DNA of 20,347 bases. Origin: Ardenticatenaceae bacterium (GTDB taxonomy: Bacteria > Chloroflexota > Anaerolineae > Promineifilales > Promineifilaceae). Of this stretch, positions 1 to 8,670 are shown one piece after another. The stretch covers positions 1 to 20,347 of the forward strand of contig JACKBN010000030.1 in the NCBI GenBank assembly GCA_020634565.1. Direction: 5' to 3'. Below the pieces are notes generated by a model, which saw only the letters and a program-made list of their open reading frames with translations, made no database searches and was not told where the DNA came from. A program made the translations under genes and the position numbers. Position 1 is the first letter of the stretch; the number at the start of each line of letters is the position of its first letter.

Positions 1-69
1 GCTGTTTAACACTTCTTCCAGCAGTTTGTAGATATTGGCGCGAAGTTCGGTTGGGGTTACGGTTTTCAT
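1..69 (-). CDS. Phd/YefM-type antitoxin, N-terminus only (cut by window edge)
   Basis: Reading the minus strand from the ATG at 69-67 gives 23 codons (MKTVTPTELRANIYKLLEEV and on) before the window ends. The pattern MKT-x-T-x-TELR-x-N-x-YKLL-x-EV is typical of the DNA-binding N-terminus of Phd/YefM antitoxins of type II toxin-antitoxin systems. These bind the operator and neutralise a toxin encoded next to them. A good ribosome-binding site (AAGGGTGG) lies about 7 nt upstream of the ATG. Two short GTAC-containing palindromes sit just before it at 91-120, as expected for an autoregulated antitoxin. The toxin, if any, would lie outside the window. With only 23 residues visible the family call is moderate. 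A stand-alone Phd-like regulator is the alternative. Confidence 0.6.
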   Translation of the reverse strand, partial: MKTVTPTELRANIYKLLEEVLNS

Positions 70-90
70 GCTTTCACCACCCTTTTGAAA

Positions 91-120
91 TACGTACGTT
101 TTAACAAAGATGTACGTACA
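91..120 (-). promoter_or_regulatory. Paired GTAC-core palindromes, probable antitoxin operator
   Basis: ACGTACGT (92-99) and TGTACGTACA (111-120) are both perfect palindromes. Their centres are 20 bp apart, about two helical turns, and they lie 23-51 bp upstream of the antitoxin start codon. YefM-type antitoxins are known to recognise TGTACA-type palindromes. The second site matches that with a 4-bp insertion, so autoregulation is the natural inference. The divergent gene at 297 could share this control region. Confidence 0.5.
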
Positions 121-296
121 TGTTAATTGATAAGGGATGGGAAGTCAAATACGGCCGTATCTTCCGTAAAAGCAAAAACGGAACAGAGAGAATTAAGAAA
201 ATCCAGTCAATCTGCGGAATCTTCTCATTTTTATTCTTTTAACATTTGCAAACGGCCGTTTACCGTTAAACATTTTTCAGTTAACATTGCGGTCCT

Positions 297-3200
297 ATGG
301 ATACAAAACTCTCTCGCTGGTGCGATGGCCTCATTGAAGTTGGTTGGCTTTTTGCGGTCATTGCCGTGCCGCTTTTCTTCAACATTCACTCTGATCGTGT
401 TTTTGAACCGGATAAACTGACGCTCATGCGCTCCATCGCCGTGGTGATGGGCGCTGCCTGGCTGGTGAAATTTGTGGATTTGCGCCAGTGGCAGCAGGCC
501 AGCCGCCTGCGCTGGCGCGCCGAAAATTCCTTTTGGCGGATGCCATTTTTGCTCATCATCACCCTGCTGGTGCTGGTTTACATCATCTCTTCCATTTTTT
601 CGGTGACGCCCAGTGTGAGTTGGGCCGGCTCTTACCAGCGGTTGCAGGGCACATACACCACCCTGGCTTACATTGTTATTTTTGGCACGACCATTGCCAC
701 GATGCGTACGCGGGCACAAGCGCGACGGTTGGTAACGGCCGTTATCATCACCTCTATCCCCGTGGCCTTTTACGGCTTGCTGCAACATTTTGAGCTGGAC
801 CCGTTGCCTTGGGCTGGCAGCGTTTCTGAACGTGTGGCGGGGCACATGGGCAACGCCATCTTTATTGCTGCTTACCTCATCATGGCCGTACCGCTGACGG
901 TGGCGCGCATTATTGCCTCGTTTAGCAGCATTTTGAGCGATGAGTCCTTGTCTGGCGCTGATGTGATGCGCTCGTCTGCCTATATTTTTGCCGTGGCGAT
1001 TCAGCTCATCACCATTTACTGGTCGGGCAGCCGTGGTCCGTGGTTGGGGCTGGGCGTGGGGCTTTTTGCCTTCATCCTGATTGTGTTGGTGGGGCTGCGC
1101 AATGCGTCGCAGGAACACGGCCGTTTTCGTCTGGCAGAGGCGGGTCGCGGTGTGTTGTTTGTGCTGGTGGGAACGGCCGTTGCTTACATCCTCATTTTCC
1201 TCATCTTGCGCGGATTGACGGGGGCGGGCTATCTGGCCAGCTTGGCTGGGCCGATGTCCAGCTTTGTGGCCTTTGTCTTTGCTGTGGGTCTCGTCATTTT
1301 GGGGATGTTCATTCTGGTAGCCGCCCGTCGCGGTTGGCGCTGGCTCTGGTTTAGCTGGATTACGATGTCTTTGCTGCTGGCTGGCTGGCTGATCATGTTC
1401 AATCTGACCAACGAAGAGATGACCGAAGTGCCGGTAGTTGGCGGTGTGTTTGGCGCGCTGAATGAATGGCGCGATTTGCCGCGAATCGGCCGTTTGGGCG
1501 AAGTGCTGGAAGATGATGGCGGCACCGGCCGGGTGCGTATCCTGATTTGGGAAGGGGTGCTGGAGCTGATTCAGCCGCACGAACCAATCACGTTCCCCGA
1601 CGGCAGCAGCGATACGTTTAACTTTTTACGGCCGTTAATCGGCTATGGCCCGGAATCGATGTACGTGGCTTACAATCGCTTCTACCCGCCGGAATTGGCC
1701 ACGCTGGAGGCGCGCAACGCCTCACCTGATCGTTCGCATAACGAGACATTTGACGCGCTGGTGATCACGGGAGCGCTGGGCTTTTTGGTCTGGCAGGCGC
1801 TGTATTTGAGCGTCTTTTTGTATGGCTTCCGTTGGTTGGGGGTACTGCGCACCAAATTTGAGCGCAACCTGCTCATCGGTTTGTGGGTTGGCGTAGGGGT
1901 GATCATGGCCGTGGCCTTTGCCCTGGTGCGCGGTGCGGTTTACATCGGGGTGGCCCTGCCGTTTGGCTCCATTGCCGGACTAGTGCTCTACCTGATTTAT
2001 TATGCCCTTTTTGCCGATTCTTCTGAAGGTGGCGAACGGCCGTTTGCGTCAGAGCGTTTGTTGGTGGTGGCGTTGGTCGCCGCTATTTTGGCCCATTTTG
2101 TAGAGATTCATTTTGGTATTGCTATTTCGGCGTCGCGCCTGCACTTCTTTTTGTACGTGGTGCTGCTGTTCATCATCACTTATTGGTTGCCCCAGCAGCA
2201 AGAGACTTCAGAGCCGGTTGTGGAAGATGCACCGGTTGTTGCTAAAAGCAAACGACGTCGGGGTGTGCGCCCGCCGCAACCGGCCGTTTTTGCCAGCTGG
2301 ACAGGGCCAGTTCTGCTCTACGGCTTTATGCTTGCTTTGGTGATTGGCATTATTGGCTTCTCCTTCATCAACTTTATCCCGCCGCCCGGCGTGACGTTTG
2401 AGCAGGCTGGCGATTTGCGAGCGCTGGATATTCTGCACCAGAGCTTCTTTTTGAATGCACGGCGAGATTTTGCGGAATCTCCCTTTGTGTACCTGATGCT
2501 GGTGCTTAGCTGGGCGCTGGGGCTGATTATTGCCGTGAGTGAGATGGTGAAGGATGGGGAGCTGAAAATAACGGCCGTTGCCACCGAAATTGATAAAAAG
2601 CAGCGTTCGGCCGTTTCGATTGCGTTCCTGGTGGTGGGGGCTGCCTCTATTTTGTACCGATTGCTCCTGCCGCTGCCCGCCGCTGCCAATGCGTCCCAGC
2701 TTTTGGGTCAGACGCTGCTCTGGATTTGGGGCGCGCTTTGCCTGTGGGCTGGTGGAAATTTGCAGCTGCGCTTCACCAAAAATGATCGTCTGTTTGCCGC
2801 CGGTGTGGCCGTGACCGGCCTGCTATTTTCCTTGCCGGTGATGGTGGGTGGTGGCTTTTTGGCGGGATTGATTACGGCCGTTTTCAGCGGCATCATGCTT
2901 TATCTGCTATGGGACCCGATGTGGCAGAATTTGCTGACCCCGGTGGCCATTATGGCCACGCTCTCTTTTGCCGTGGGCATGCTCTACGCCTTGTTCCAGG
3001 CGACCTTGTACCGCTTCTCGCTGATCTATCGTGACCTGGTGCCCGCGCCGACGACGATTGATGAACTGTTTAGATTCATCATTGACGAGGCGGCCCAAGC
3101 TGCCAACTTTTTGACTTACTTTTACTGGTTTGTCTTTGCCCTGATGATTGTGGCTGCGTTTGTGGTCAGCGGCAGCAAAAAACCGCGCTTGCGGCAGAAT

Positions 3201-4769
3201 GGCTCGATGCCGGGTTATGGCTTGCTGGCGGCGTTGTCGGTAACGGCCGTATTCTTCATCGCCATCTCTAATTTGCATATTATTCAGGCAGACATTGTGT
3301 ACAAACGCGGCCGTTTGTTTGACGATGAAGCCGCCGCCACGGGTGATGTAACCACCTGGGACAGCGCCATTGCCATCTACCAAAATGCCATTGATAGAGC
3401 GCCCAACGAAGATTTCTACTTTCTCTTTTTAGGGCGTGCTTACCTCGAACGGTCCAACCTCACCACCGATTTTGCCGAGCAAGAGCAGCTTTTGGCCGAG
3501 GCTGAACAGCAGCTGTTAAACGCCCAGGATGTCAATCCGCTCAACACAGATCATACAGCCAATCTGGCGCGTCTGAACGCCCGCTGGTCTACGGTGGTAA
3601 CAGATGAAACACTCAAAGCGGAACATCTGGTTGAAGCGGAGCAATATTACAAGAGCGCCCTGAAGCTCAGCCCGCACAATTCAGTCATTCGTAATGAATA
3701 TGCCCGGCTGGTGCTGTCTCAGGGGGATGCGCAATGTGCAGAGGGGCTGGCGATTTATGAACAGTCGGCCACCATCGACCCGTTTTACGCCGATACGTTC
3801 TTCTCTTGGGCAGATTCGGCGGCGGCCTGTGCGGCCCTGGCTGATGAAGCGCAATCTCAAGTTTATTACACTCAAGCTGTGGAGGCGTTGGCGCAAGGGC
3901 TGGCACTCCGGCCTGATAATGCGCGTGCCTGGGTACGGGCTGGCCAAATTTTCCAGCAGATTGATCGCCAGGCAGAGGCCATCGACGCCTATGAGCAGGC
4001 GCTCTTAAATGATCCGACCCAACAGCAGATTCCGGCCTGGAATGTGAAGTATTTGCAGGCGCAGGCATACCAGGCATTGGGCCAGCTGGATCAGGCGGAG
4101 GCGTTGGCCAGAGAAGCGCTGGAAGGCAGCATTCCTGAATACCAGGGCGAGATTGAGCTGTTTATCCATCAGCTTCAGTCGGAATCATCTGACACCTCAT
4201 TTTTGGCGAATGACGAACGGCCGTTGGCCAACATCCCGGTGGAGGAGCGCAGCAACTACTACACCGAATATCCCGCCATTGTGATTGATCTGGATAAAAC
4301 GTACGAGGCGGTTATCCAGACGGAGAAGGGGGATTTACGGCTGCGATTGTTTCCGCAGGCGGCCCCGCTGGCGGTGAACAGCTTCATCTTTTTGGCACAT
4401 CAAGGCTTTTATGATGGCACTACCTTCCACCGCGTCATTGAAGATTTTGTAGCGCAGGGCGGCGATCCTACCGGCACGGGCGGCGGCGAGCCGGGCTACC
4501 GGTTCACTGATGAGGTGGACAATGGCCTGATTTTTGATCGTCCCGGCTTGCTGGCCATGGCCAACGCTGGGTCCAATACCAATGGCAGCCAGTTTTTCAT
4601 CACGTACCAGCCATTGGAGGCGTTAAACGGCCGTCACACCATTTTTGGCGAGCTGATAGATGGCGAAGACGTACTGCGCAGCCTCACTTTGCGTGACCCT
4701 GACCAAAATCCAGATTTCACAGGCGATCAAATCGTTCGTATAGACATTGTAGAAGTGGCGGACGAATGA
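297..4769 (+). CDS. Polytopic O-antigen ligase/polymerase (Wzy_C)-like protein fused to TPRs and a cyclophilin domain
   Basis: The product has 1490 residues. Residues 1 to about 985 hold some two dozen hydrophobic segments. Within them are the Wzy_C/WaaL hallmarks: SGSRGPWLGLG near residue 243, and RSHNETFDALVITGALG near 479 after a large extracytoplasmic loop. Residues about 1020-1290 are TPR-like helical repeats. Residues about 1335-1490 form a complete cyclophilin-type peptidyl-prolyl isomerase, with FHR at 1377-1379, QGGD at 1387, MANAGS, QFFIT and H1447, so catalysis is plausible. Such proteins polymerise or ligate lipid-linked glycans on the outer face of the membrane. The isomerase could assist folding there. 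The ATG at 297 precedes the first conserved membrane helix, although no clear ribosome-binding site is visible. A WecA/TagO-like gene follows after 16 bp, supporting a glycan role. Family-level confidence is high. Whether it is polymerase or ligase is open. Confidence 0.88.
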   Translation: MDTKLSRWCDGLIEVGWLFAVIAVPLFFNIHSDRVFEPDKLTLMRSIAVVMGAAWLVKFVDLRQWQQASRLRWRAENSFWRMPFLLIITLLVLVYIISSIFSVTPSVSWAGSYQRLQGTYTTLAYIVIFGTTIATMRTRAQARRLVTAVIITSIPVAFYGLLQHFELDPLPWAGSVSERVAGHMGNAIFIAAYLIMAVPLTVARIIASFSSILSDESLSGADVMRSSAYIFAVAIQLITIYWSGSRGPWLGLGVGLFAFILIVLVGLRNASQEHGRFRLAEAGRGVLFVLVGTAVAYILIFLILRGLTGAGYLASLAGPMSSFVAFVFAVGLVILGMFILVAARRGWRWLWFSWITMSLLLAGWLIMFNLTNEEMTEVPVVGGVFGALNEWRDLPRIGRLGEVLEDDGGTGRVRILIWEGVLELIQPHEPITFPDGSSDTFNFLRPLIGYGPESMYVAYNRFYPPELATLEARNASPDRSHNETFDALVITGALGFLVWQALYLSVFLYGFRWLGVLRTKFERNLLIGLWVGVGVIMAVAFALVRGAVYIGVALPFGSIAGLVLYLIYYALFADSSEGGERPFASERLLVVALVAAILAHFVEIHFGIAISASRLHFFLYVVLLFIITYWLPQQQETSEPVVEDAPVVAKSKRRRGVRPPQPAVFASWTGPVLLYGFMLALVIGIIGFSFINFIPPPGVTFEQAGDLRALDILHQSFFLNARRDFAESPFVYLMLVLSWALGLIIAVSEMVKDGELKITAVATEIDKKQRSAVSIAFLVVGAASILYRLLLPLPAAANASQLLGQTLLWIWGALCLWAGGNLQLRFTKNDRLFAAGVAVTGLLFSLPVMVGGGFLAGLITAVFSGIMLYLLWDPMWQNLLTPVAIMATLSFAVGMLYALFQATLYRFSLIYRDLVPAPTTIDELFRFIIDEAAQAANFLTYFYWFVFALMIVAAFVVSGSKKPRLRQNGSMPGYGLLAALSVTAVFFIAISNLHIIQADIVYKRGRLFDDEAAATGDVTTWDSAIAIYQNAIDRAPNEDFYFLFLGRAYLERSNLTTDFAEQEQLLAEAEQQLLNAQDVNPLNTDHTANLARLNARWSTVVTDETLKAEHLVEAEQYYKSALKLSPHNSVIRNEYARLVLSQGDAQCAEGLAIYEQSATIDPFYADTFFSWADSAAACAALADEAQSQVYYTQAVEALAQGLALRPDNARAWVRAGQIFQQIDRQAEAIDAYEQALLNDPTQQQIPAWNVKYLQAQAYQALGQLDQAEALAREALEGSIPEYQGEIELFIHQLQSESSDTSFLANDERPLANIPVEERSNYYTEYPAIVIDLDKTYEAVIQTEKGDLRLRLFPQAAPLAVNSFIFLAHQGFYDGTTFHRVIEDFVAQGGDPTGTGGGEPGYRFTDEVDNGLIFDRPGLLAMANAGSNTNGSQFFITYQPLEALNGRHTIFGELIDGEDVLRSLTLRDPDQNPDFTGDQIVRIDIVEVADE

Positions 4770-4785
4770 TCTGCGGCAAGCGACC

Positions 4786-5772
4786 ATGCACATTGTAATT
4801 GCTATTTTTCTCATGGCGCTTTCTGTGACGGCGCTGAGCATTCCCTGGGTGCGCCGTCTGGCTATTCGCACTGGCTTTGTGGATGCCCCGGCCAGTCGTA
4901 AAATGCACAGCACCCCCATGCCGCTGATGGGGGGCGTGGCCATTTTTGGCGGCGCGGTGCTGGCCGTCATCACCTTCTTCCCTGATTTTCCCAATACAGT
5001 AGCCGGTACTTTGCTTTCTTTGGCCGTGGTCACACTGGTTGGCCTGCTGGATGATCGGTTTGGGCTGCCTGCCTGGGTCAAGCTGGGGGGCCAGTTTGTG
5101 GGCTTTCTCATTTTGGCTTTCTTTGACATTCGCGTGAAGCTGCCTTTGCCAGAGGTGGTGAATTATGCGATTACTTTTGTTTGGCTGGCGGGCATTAGCA
5201 ATGCCATCAACTTTTTGGACAATATGGATGGTTTGAGCGCCGGAGTAAGCGGTGTGGCGGCGGCCTTCATTACGTTGTTGGGGCTGCAAAATGACCAGTT
5301 TTTGGTGTCGGGATTGGCAGCGGCCGTTTTGGGTGCGTGTTTGGGTTTTTTGCGCTTCAACTTTAAGCCGGCGCAGATTTTTATGGGGGATGCCGGCGCT
5401 TTGTTCCTCGGGTTTTTGTTGGCGCTACTTGGGCTGCAACTACGCTTTCCAGCCAATAGCAATTTTGTGACCTGGATGGTGCCCATCTTTATCCTGGGGC
5501 TGCCCATTTTTGATACGACGCTGGTGGTTGTGTCTCGCATCCGGCGCGGGGTGAGCCCCAATACGCCGGGTAAGGATCATTTGAGTCACCGGCTGGTGCA
5601 GCGCGGGTTTAGCCAGCGGGAAGCGGTGCTGATGCTGTATCTGCTAACGGGAGCGGGGGGCATGATTGCTGTCTTCATTACCCAGGCGACTGTTTTGGAG
5701 GGGTATCTCATTTTTGCCACATTGCTGCTGCTGGGGGGCGTGGCGATCTGGCAGTTGGATCAGCCAGTTTAG
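4786..5772 (+). CDS. wecA: WecA/TagO-type polyprenyl-phosphate sugar-1-phosphate transferase (MraY family)
   Basis: This 328-residue, multi-pass membrane protein has the family's diagnostic motifs in order: D89-D90 in GLLDDR, NAINFLDNMDG at 139-149, GDAG with D202, and KDHLSHRL at 263-270 (H265, H268). These enzymes move a sugar-1-phosphate, usually GlcNAc-1-P from UDP-GlcNAc, onto undecaprenyl phosphate in the cytoplasmic leaflet. This is the first step of O-antigen, teichoic acid or related glycan synthesis. The DHxxHRL ending fits the WecA/TagO branch better than MraY, and no peptidoglycan genes surround it. It begins 16 bp after the Wzy_C fusion gene and is likely co-transcribed with it. 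Its ribosome-binding site is weak. The exact sugar cannot be read from the sequence. It contains no exact copy of the dispersed palindrome, only a one-base variant at 5311. Confidence 0.9.
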   Translation: MHIVIAIFLMALSVTALSIPWVRRLAIRTGFVDAPASRKMHSTPMPLMGGVAIFGGAVLAVITFFPDFPNTVAGTLLSLAVVTLVGLLDDRFGLPAWVKLGGQFVGFLILAFFDIRVKLPLPEVVNYAITFVWLAGISNAINFLDNMDGLSAGVSGVAAAFITLLGLQNDQFLVSGLAAAVLGACLGFLRFNFKPAQIFMGDAGALFLGFLLALLGLQLRFPANSNFVTWMVPIFILGLPIFDTTLVVVSRIRRGVSPNTPGKDHLSHRLVQRGFSQREAVLMLYLLTGAGGMIAVFITQATVLEGYLIFATLLLLGGVAIWQLDQPV

Positions 5773-5949
5773 CTAAATTTACTTCATACGGCCGTTGGCG
5801 TTTGTTTGGGGAGCCAGCGGAATCTTCTTTAATCTTTTCTGTGAATTGGCATAGAGTGTGGTGGAAACGTGGCAATTCCGTCAGGTCGGTTTCATACTTG
5901 GATGGTATGGTAAACGGGTACGATGTTTATTCTTTTAGCCAGCAAGTTT

Positions 5950-6017
5950 AGGAACGATGATTATCTGGATTGAACAAATCTGCTGCCTGATCGGTTCAAG
6001 ATTTTGTTACCGTTCCT
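5950..6017 (+). promoter_or_regulatory. Nested inverted repeats in the leader of the PD40 gene
   Basis: In the 265-bp gap 5773-6037, AGGAACG (5950-5956) pairs with CGTTCCT (6011-6017). Inside it TTGAAC (5970-5975) pairs with GTTCAA (5994-5999). The structure ends 20 bp before the start codon at 6038, just upstream of the ribosome-binding site AAGAGGA (6021-6027). It could be an RNA leader fold or a pair of protein-binding half-sites. No clear promoter was found in the gap, which also carries one copy of the dispersed palindrome at 5788. The arms are short, so chance is possible. Confidence 0.3.
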
Positions 6018-6037
6018 TTTAAGAGGATACGATACCT

Positions 6038-8650
6038 ATGTCATTTGATTGGCAAACAGAAGAAGACAACGACTGGGATGAGCAATCCTGGCAAGAAAAA
6101 CCGGAAACGGCCGTTTCTCCCCAAACACCATGGCGCACCATTCTCATCATCCTGATTTTGCTTTCTGTGGCGGGCGTGATTATTTACCAGCAGGTTACTG
6201 ATCGGCTGGACGAGACAACGCTGTCGGTGGAGAATGATATTTTTGCCTCGCACAATTTGCTGAGTCGGTCAGCTGCCAACCTGGACGGCGACCTGGGCAA
6301 AGCGGTGCTGTCTGGTCGAGATAAGGGCTGGAGCCAGGTGCAAACCAATCTAATCGGCAATGGCCTGTTTTACGAAAATCCTATCTTTGGCCTGGCCCTG
6401 GCCGATGCCACCACTGCCTACGAACCGCTCTTTCGTGAAGACGATCGCTTTATGGACCTTCAGCTTGACCCGGATTTGAGCGGTGGCGAACTGACCTACA
6501 CGCGTGATTATGTGGCGTTTACGGGGGAGGGTTTGCAGACGGTGACTTTGCAGCAAACGGCCGTTTACCGGCGAGGTGAAACACGTTGGCTGCTGGCCCC
6601 TCCTTTGGCAGATTTTTGGGGCACCTGGGACAACGAGCAAGTAGACAACATCACCTACATTTTCCCACAGCGCGAAGAAGCGCTCATGGAGGAGCTGACC
6701 ACCGATCTGAGCGCCTTGGTGGCTGAAGCGTGCGCTACGTTGCCTGAACTCGATTGTTCTCTCTCCATGCAGGTGCGATTTGACACAGACCCGGCAAGCT
6801 TACTAGATGCAGCTGATTTGAGTGAGTTGTATACGGCCAATTTGCGCCTGAATTTGCCTGCGCCCACCTTGGTCGGGTTGCCCATAAACGATGATGGTTA
6901 CCAGGCGCTGCTTTATGCCTACGGTTCCAAAATGGTGTCTGCGCTCATCAGTGAGCAAGTTGGCTACCGTTGCTGTGCCCGAGCCCCCATGTTCCAGGCG
7001 CTGATGATTTACCAGTTAAGCGAGTTGGGGTTGGCTGAATGGCCTGTGACTCAGGAAACGCAGCGTAAACTGGCCAATGACGGCGTGCGTACGGATCTAA
7101 TTTTCCCTTACTGGAGCGCCTCAGATTTTGCCAAAACGAACGATGAGACGAGCTACCAGCTTTTTGGGTTTGTTGATTTTCTGTTGAATCATCAGGTGCC
7201 GCAGCTTACAGCTCTGGATTTGCTGGCGCAAATGAATGATTCCCGCGTGTTTCAGTCCTGGCTGGTTTCATTATCTGATGACATGACTGATTCTTTTGGA
7301 GCGGTGGATGTCATTTCGCGCGATTGGTGGTTTTATGCAATGACACAGGCGGAAGCAACGGCCGTTTCACAGCAGCCCATCTCCCTTCCGGCTCAGGATT
7401 TACAGGTTGGCTGCATTGATGAAATTACCGCCGAAGGGCTGCCACAAACGATACTCTACCGGTACGAACTGGGCAGCGAGACGTGGAATGAAGAATATGC
7501 TTATCCGGGGCTGACGTTTTTTAATCCATTGCCGCAGGATAATGGCGTTATTTTGCAGCTTGTTGAGGTATCCGAGGATCAATTCTGGCAAACCCTGCTC
7601 TGGCAAGATGGTCAGAGTACGGAGTTAATGAACCTGGGCAATGTGTATTCGATCTCCCTGGGGCAAATGGACCCGAACGGCCGTTTTCTGCTCTCCTATT
7701 TTGGTAATGCGGAAGAAGAGGAGGCCTTGCCTGAACCACTGCTCATTGATACAGAAAGCTGCCTCGCGGGGAACTGTGACAGCACGGTGATGAACCAGAC
7801 GCCGCACTGGTCGCCAGATGGCCAACGGCTGCTGCTCTCGGACATGCACCTCTTTGAATCATCGCAATACCGGGTAGACGGCCGTATCATTGCCTTAAAT
7901 TTGATGGAAAGCGTTTTCCAATCTTCGCCGCTTTGGCTGCGTGCTGCCCAGGCAGAACCGGCAGAGGCTGTGCAGGTGGGGGAAGGCAGTTCGCCTTTTT
8001 GGATTAACAACGAGCAGTTTGGCTATATTCGCACCATGCCGGATGATTTGCGCCCCGTTGCTCAGGAACTGGTGATTGCTTCGGTGTCTGATTTGGAACC
8101 GCAGCTCATACTTAAAACATCCGATTTGGATGAGGTGATCTTCGAGCGAACCACTCGCAGCCCTCTGGTCATGCAGTATGCCATTGCCCATCCAACCAAC
8201 GAGAATTTGTTGATTCTCATGGTCTCCACCCAAGCGCGCGACAGCTATGTGTTGTTGGTCAATCGTCAGACGCAAGAAACAAGTTTGCTGTTCCCCCTGG
8301 ATTTGTCGCGTGGTGAACATTCGTTGGGCTTTTCGCCAGACGGCCGTTTCCTGGCAGCCACCGGTTCGCTCTGGCAAGATGTCGCCCAGCGCAATGAATC
8401 ACTGCCCTTTGGCGTACTGCACCTGTTCGACTTTGAAACGGGTAATCAAAAAGATATTCTGGTAAATACAGACACTTTCTTCCCGGCCTTCACGTTTGAT
8501 TGGTCCAGAGATGGCAATTGGCTGGCCTTCACGCGCGACAACAATGTCATCAGCCTGATGGCGCCAGCTTACGATTACCAGCAGATGATTTTTCATGAAG
8601 AGGGCAACTGCACCTCGCTGGCCTGGATTAATCCACTGCCACGCAACTGA
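6038..8650 (+). CDS. Membrane-anchored PD40/TolB-like beta-propeller protein of unknown function
   Basis: The product has 870 residues. It starts with an acidic, low-complexity cytoplasmic stretch (1-30), then one transmembrane helix (about 34-52, ILIILILLSVAGVIIY), leaving most of the protein outside. The C-terminal third carries several PD40/TolB-type blades: PNGRFLLSYF near 546, HWSPDGQRLLLSDM near 590, LGFSPDGRFLAATG near 764 and FDWSRDGNWLAFTRDN near 820. The middle region (about 60-440) resembles no family I can name. PD40 propellers generally mediate protein or ligand contacts, and no catalytic motif is evident. The ATG at 6038 follows AAGAGGA with suitable spacing. Two propeller blades use the dispersed palindrome to encode the NGRF/DGRF turn. 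It may be a surface sensor or binding protein, but that is inference only. Confidence 0.8.
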   Translation: MSFDWQTEEDNDWDEQSWQEKPETAVSPQTPWRTILIILILLSVAGVIIYQQVTDRLDETTLSVENDIFASHNLLSRSAANLDGDLGKAVLSGRDKGWSQVQTNLIGNGLFYENPIFGLALADATTAYEPLFREDDRFMDLQLDPDLSGGELTYTRDYVAFTGEGLQTVTLQQTAVYRRGETRWLLAPPLADFWGTWDNEQVDNITYIFPQREEALMEELTTDLSALVAEACATLPELDCSLSMQVRFDTDPASLLDAADLSELYTANLRLNLPAPTLVGLPINDDGYQALLYAYGSKMVSALISEQVGYRCCARAPMFQALMIYQLSELGLAEWPVTQETQRKLANDGVRTDLIFPYWSASDFAKTNDETSYQLFGFVDFLLNHQVPQLTALDLLAQMNDSRVFQSWLVSLSDDMTDSFGAVDVISRDWWFYAMTQAEATAVSQQPISLPAQDLQVGCIDEITAEGLPQTILYRYELGSETWNEEYAYPGLTFFNPLPQDNGVILQLVEVSEDQFWQTLLWQDGQSTELMNLGNVYSISLGQMDPNGRFLLSYFGNAEEEEALPEPLLIDTESCLAGNCDSTVMNQTPHWSPDGQRLLLSDMHLFESSQYRVDGRIIALNLMESVFQSSPLWLRAAQAEPAEAVQVGEGSSPFWINNEQFGYIRTMPDDLRPVAQELVIASVSDLEPQLILKTSDLDEVIFERTTRSPLVMQYAIAHPTNENLLILMVSTQARDSYVLLVNRQTQETSLLFPLDLSRGEHSLGFSPDGRFLAATGSLWQDVAQRNESLPFGVLHLFDFETGNQKDILVNTDTFFPAFTFDWSRDGNWLAFTRDNNVISLMAPAYDYQQMIFHEEGNCTSLAWINPLPRN

Positions 8651-8664
8651 TGTAGAGGTATAAT
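8636..8664 (+). promoter_or_regulatory. Candidate sigma70 promoter giving a leaderless mRNA
   Basis: A perfect -10 box TATAAT (8659-8664) lies in the 20-bp gap before the methyltransferase ATG at 8671. CTGCCA (8636-8641) is a 4/6 match to the -35 consensus, 17 bp upstream. A start about 7 nt after the -10 box falls on the A of the ATG, so the transcript would have no leader. GAGG at 8655-8658, overlapping the -10 region, could alternatively be a ribosome-binding site on a longer read-through message. Confidence 0.5.
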
Positions 8665-8670
8665 TTCGCC

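Noticed and set aside
231..1580. 449-codon minus-strand open frame opposite the Wzy_C gene
   Set aside because: It is antisense to a gene with clear membrane helices and family motifs. Its product is rich in His, Gln, Arg and Pro with no recognisable domain. The stop-free palindrome and codon bias explain the openness.
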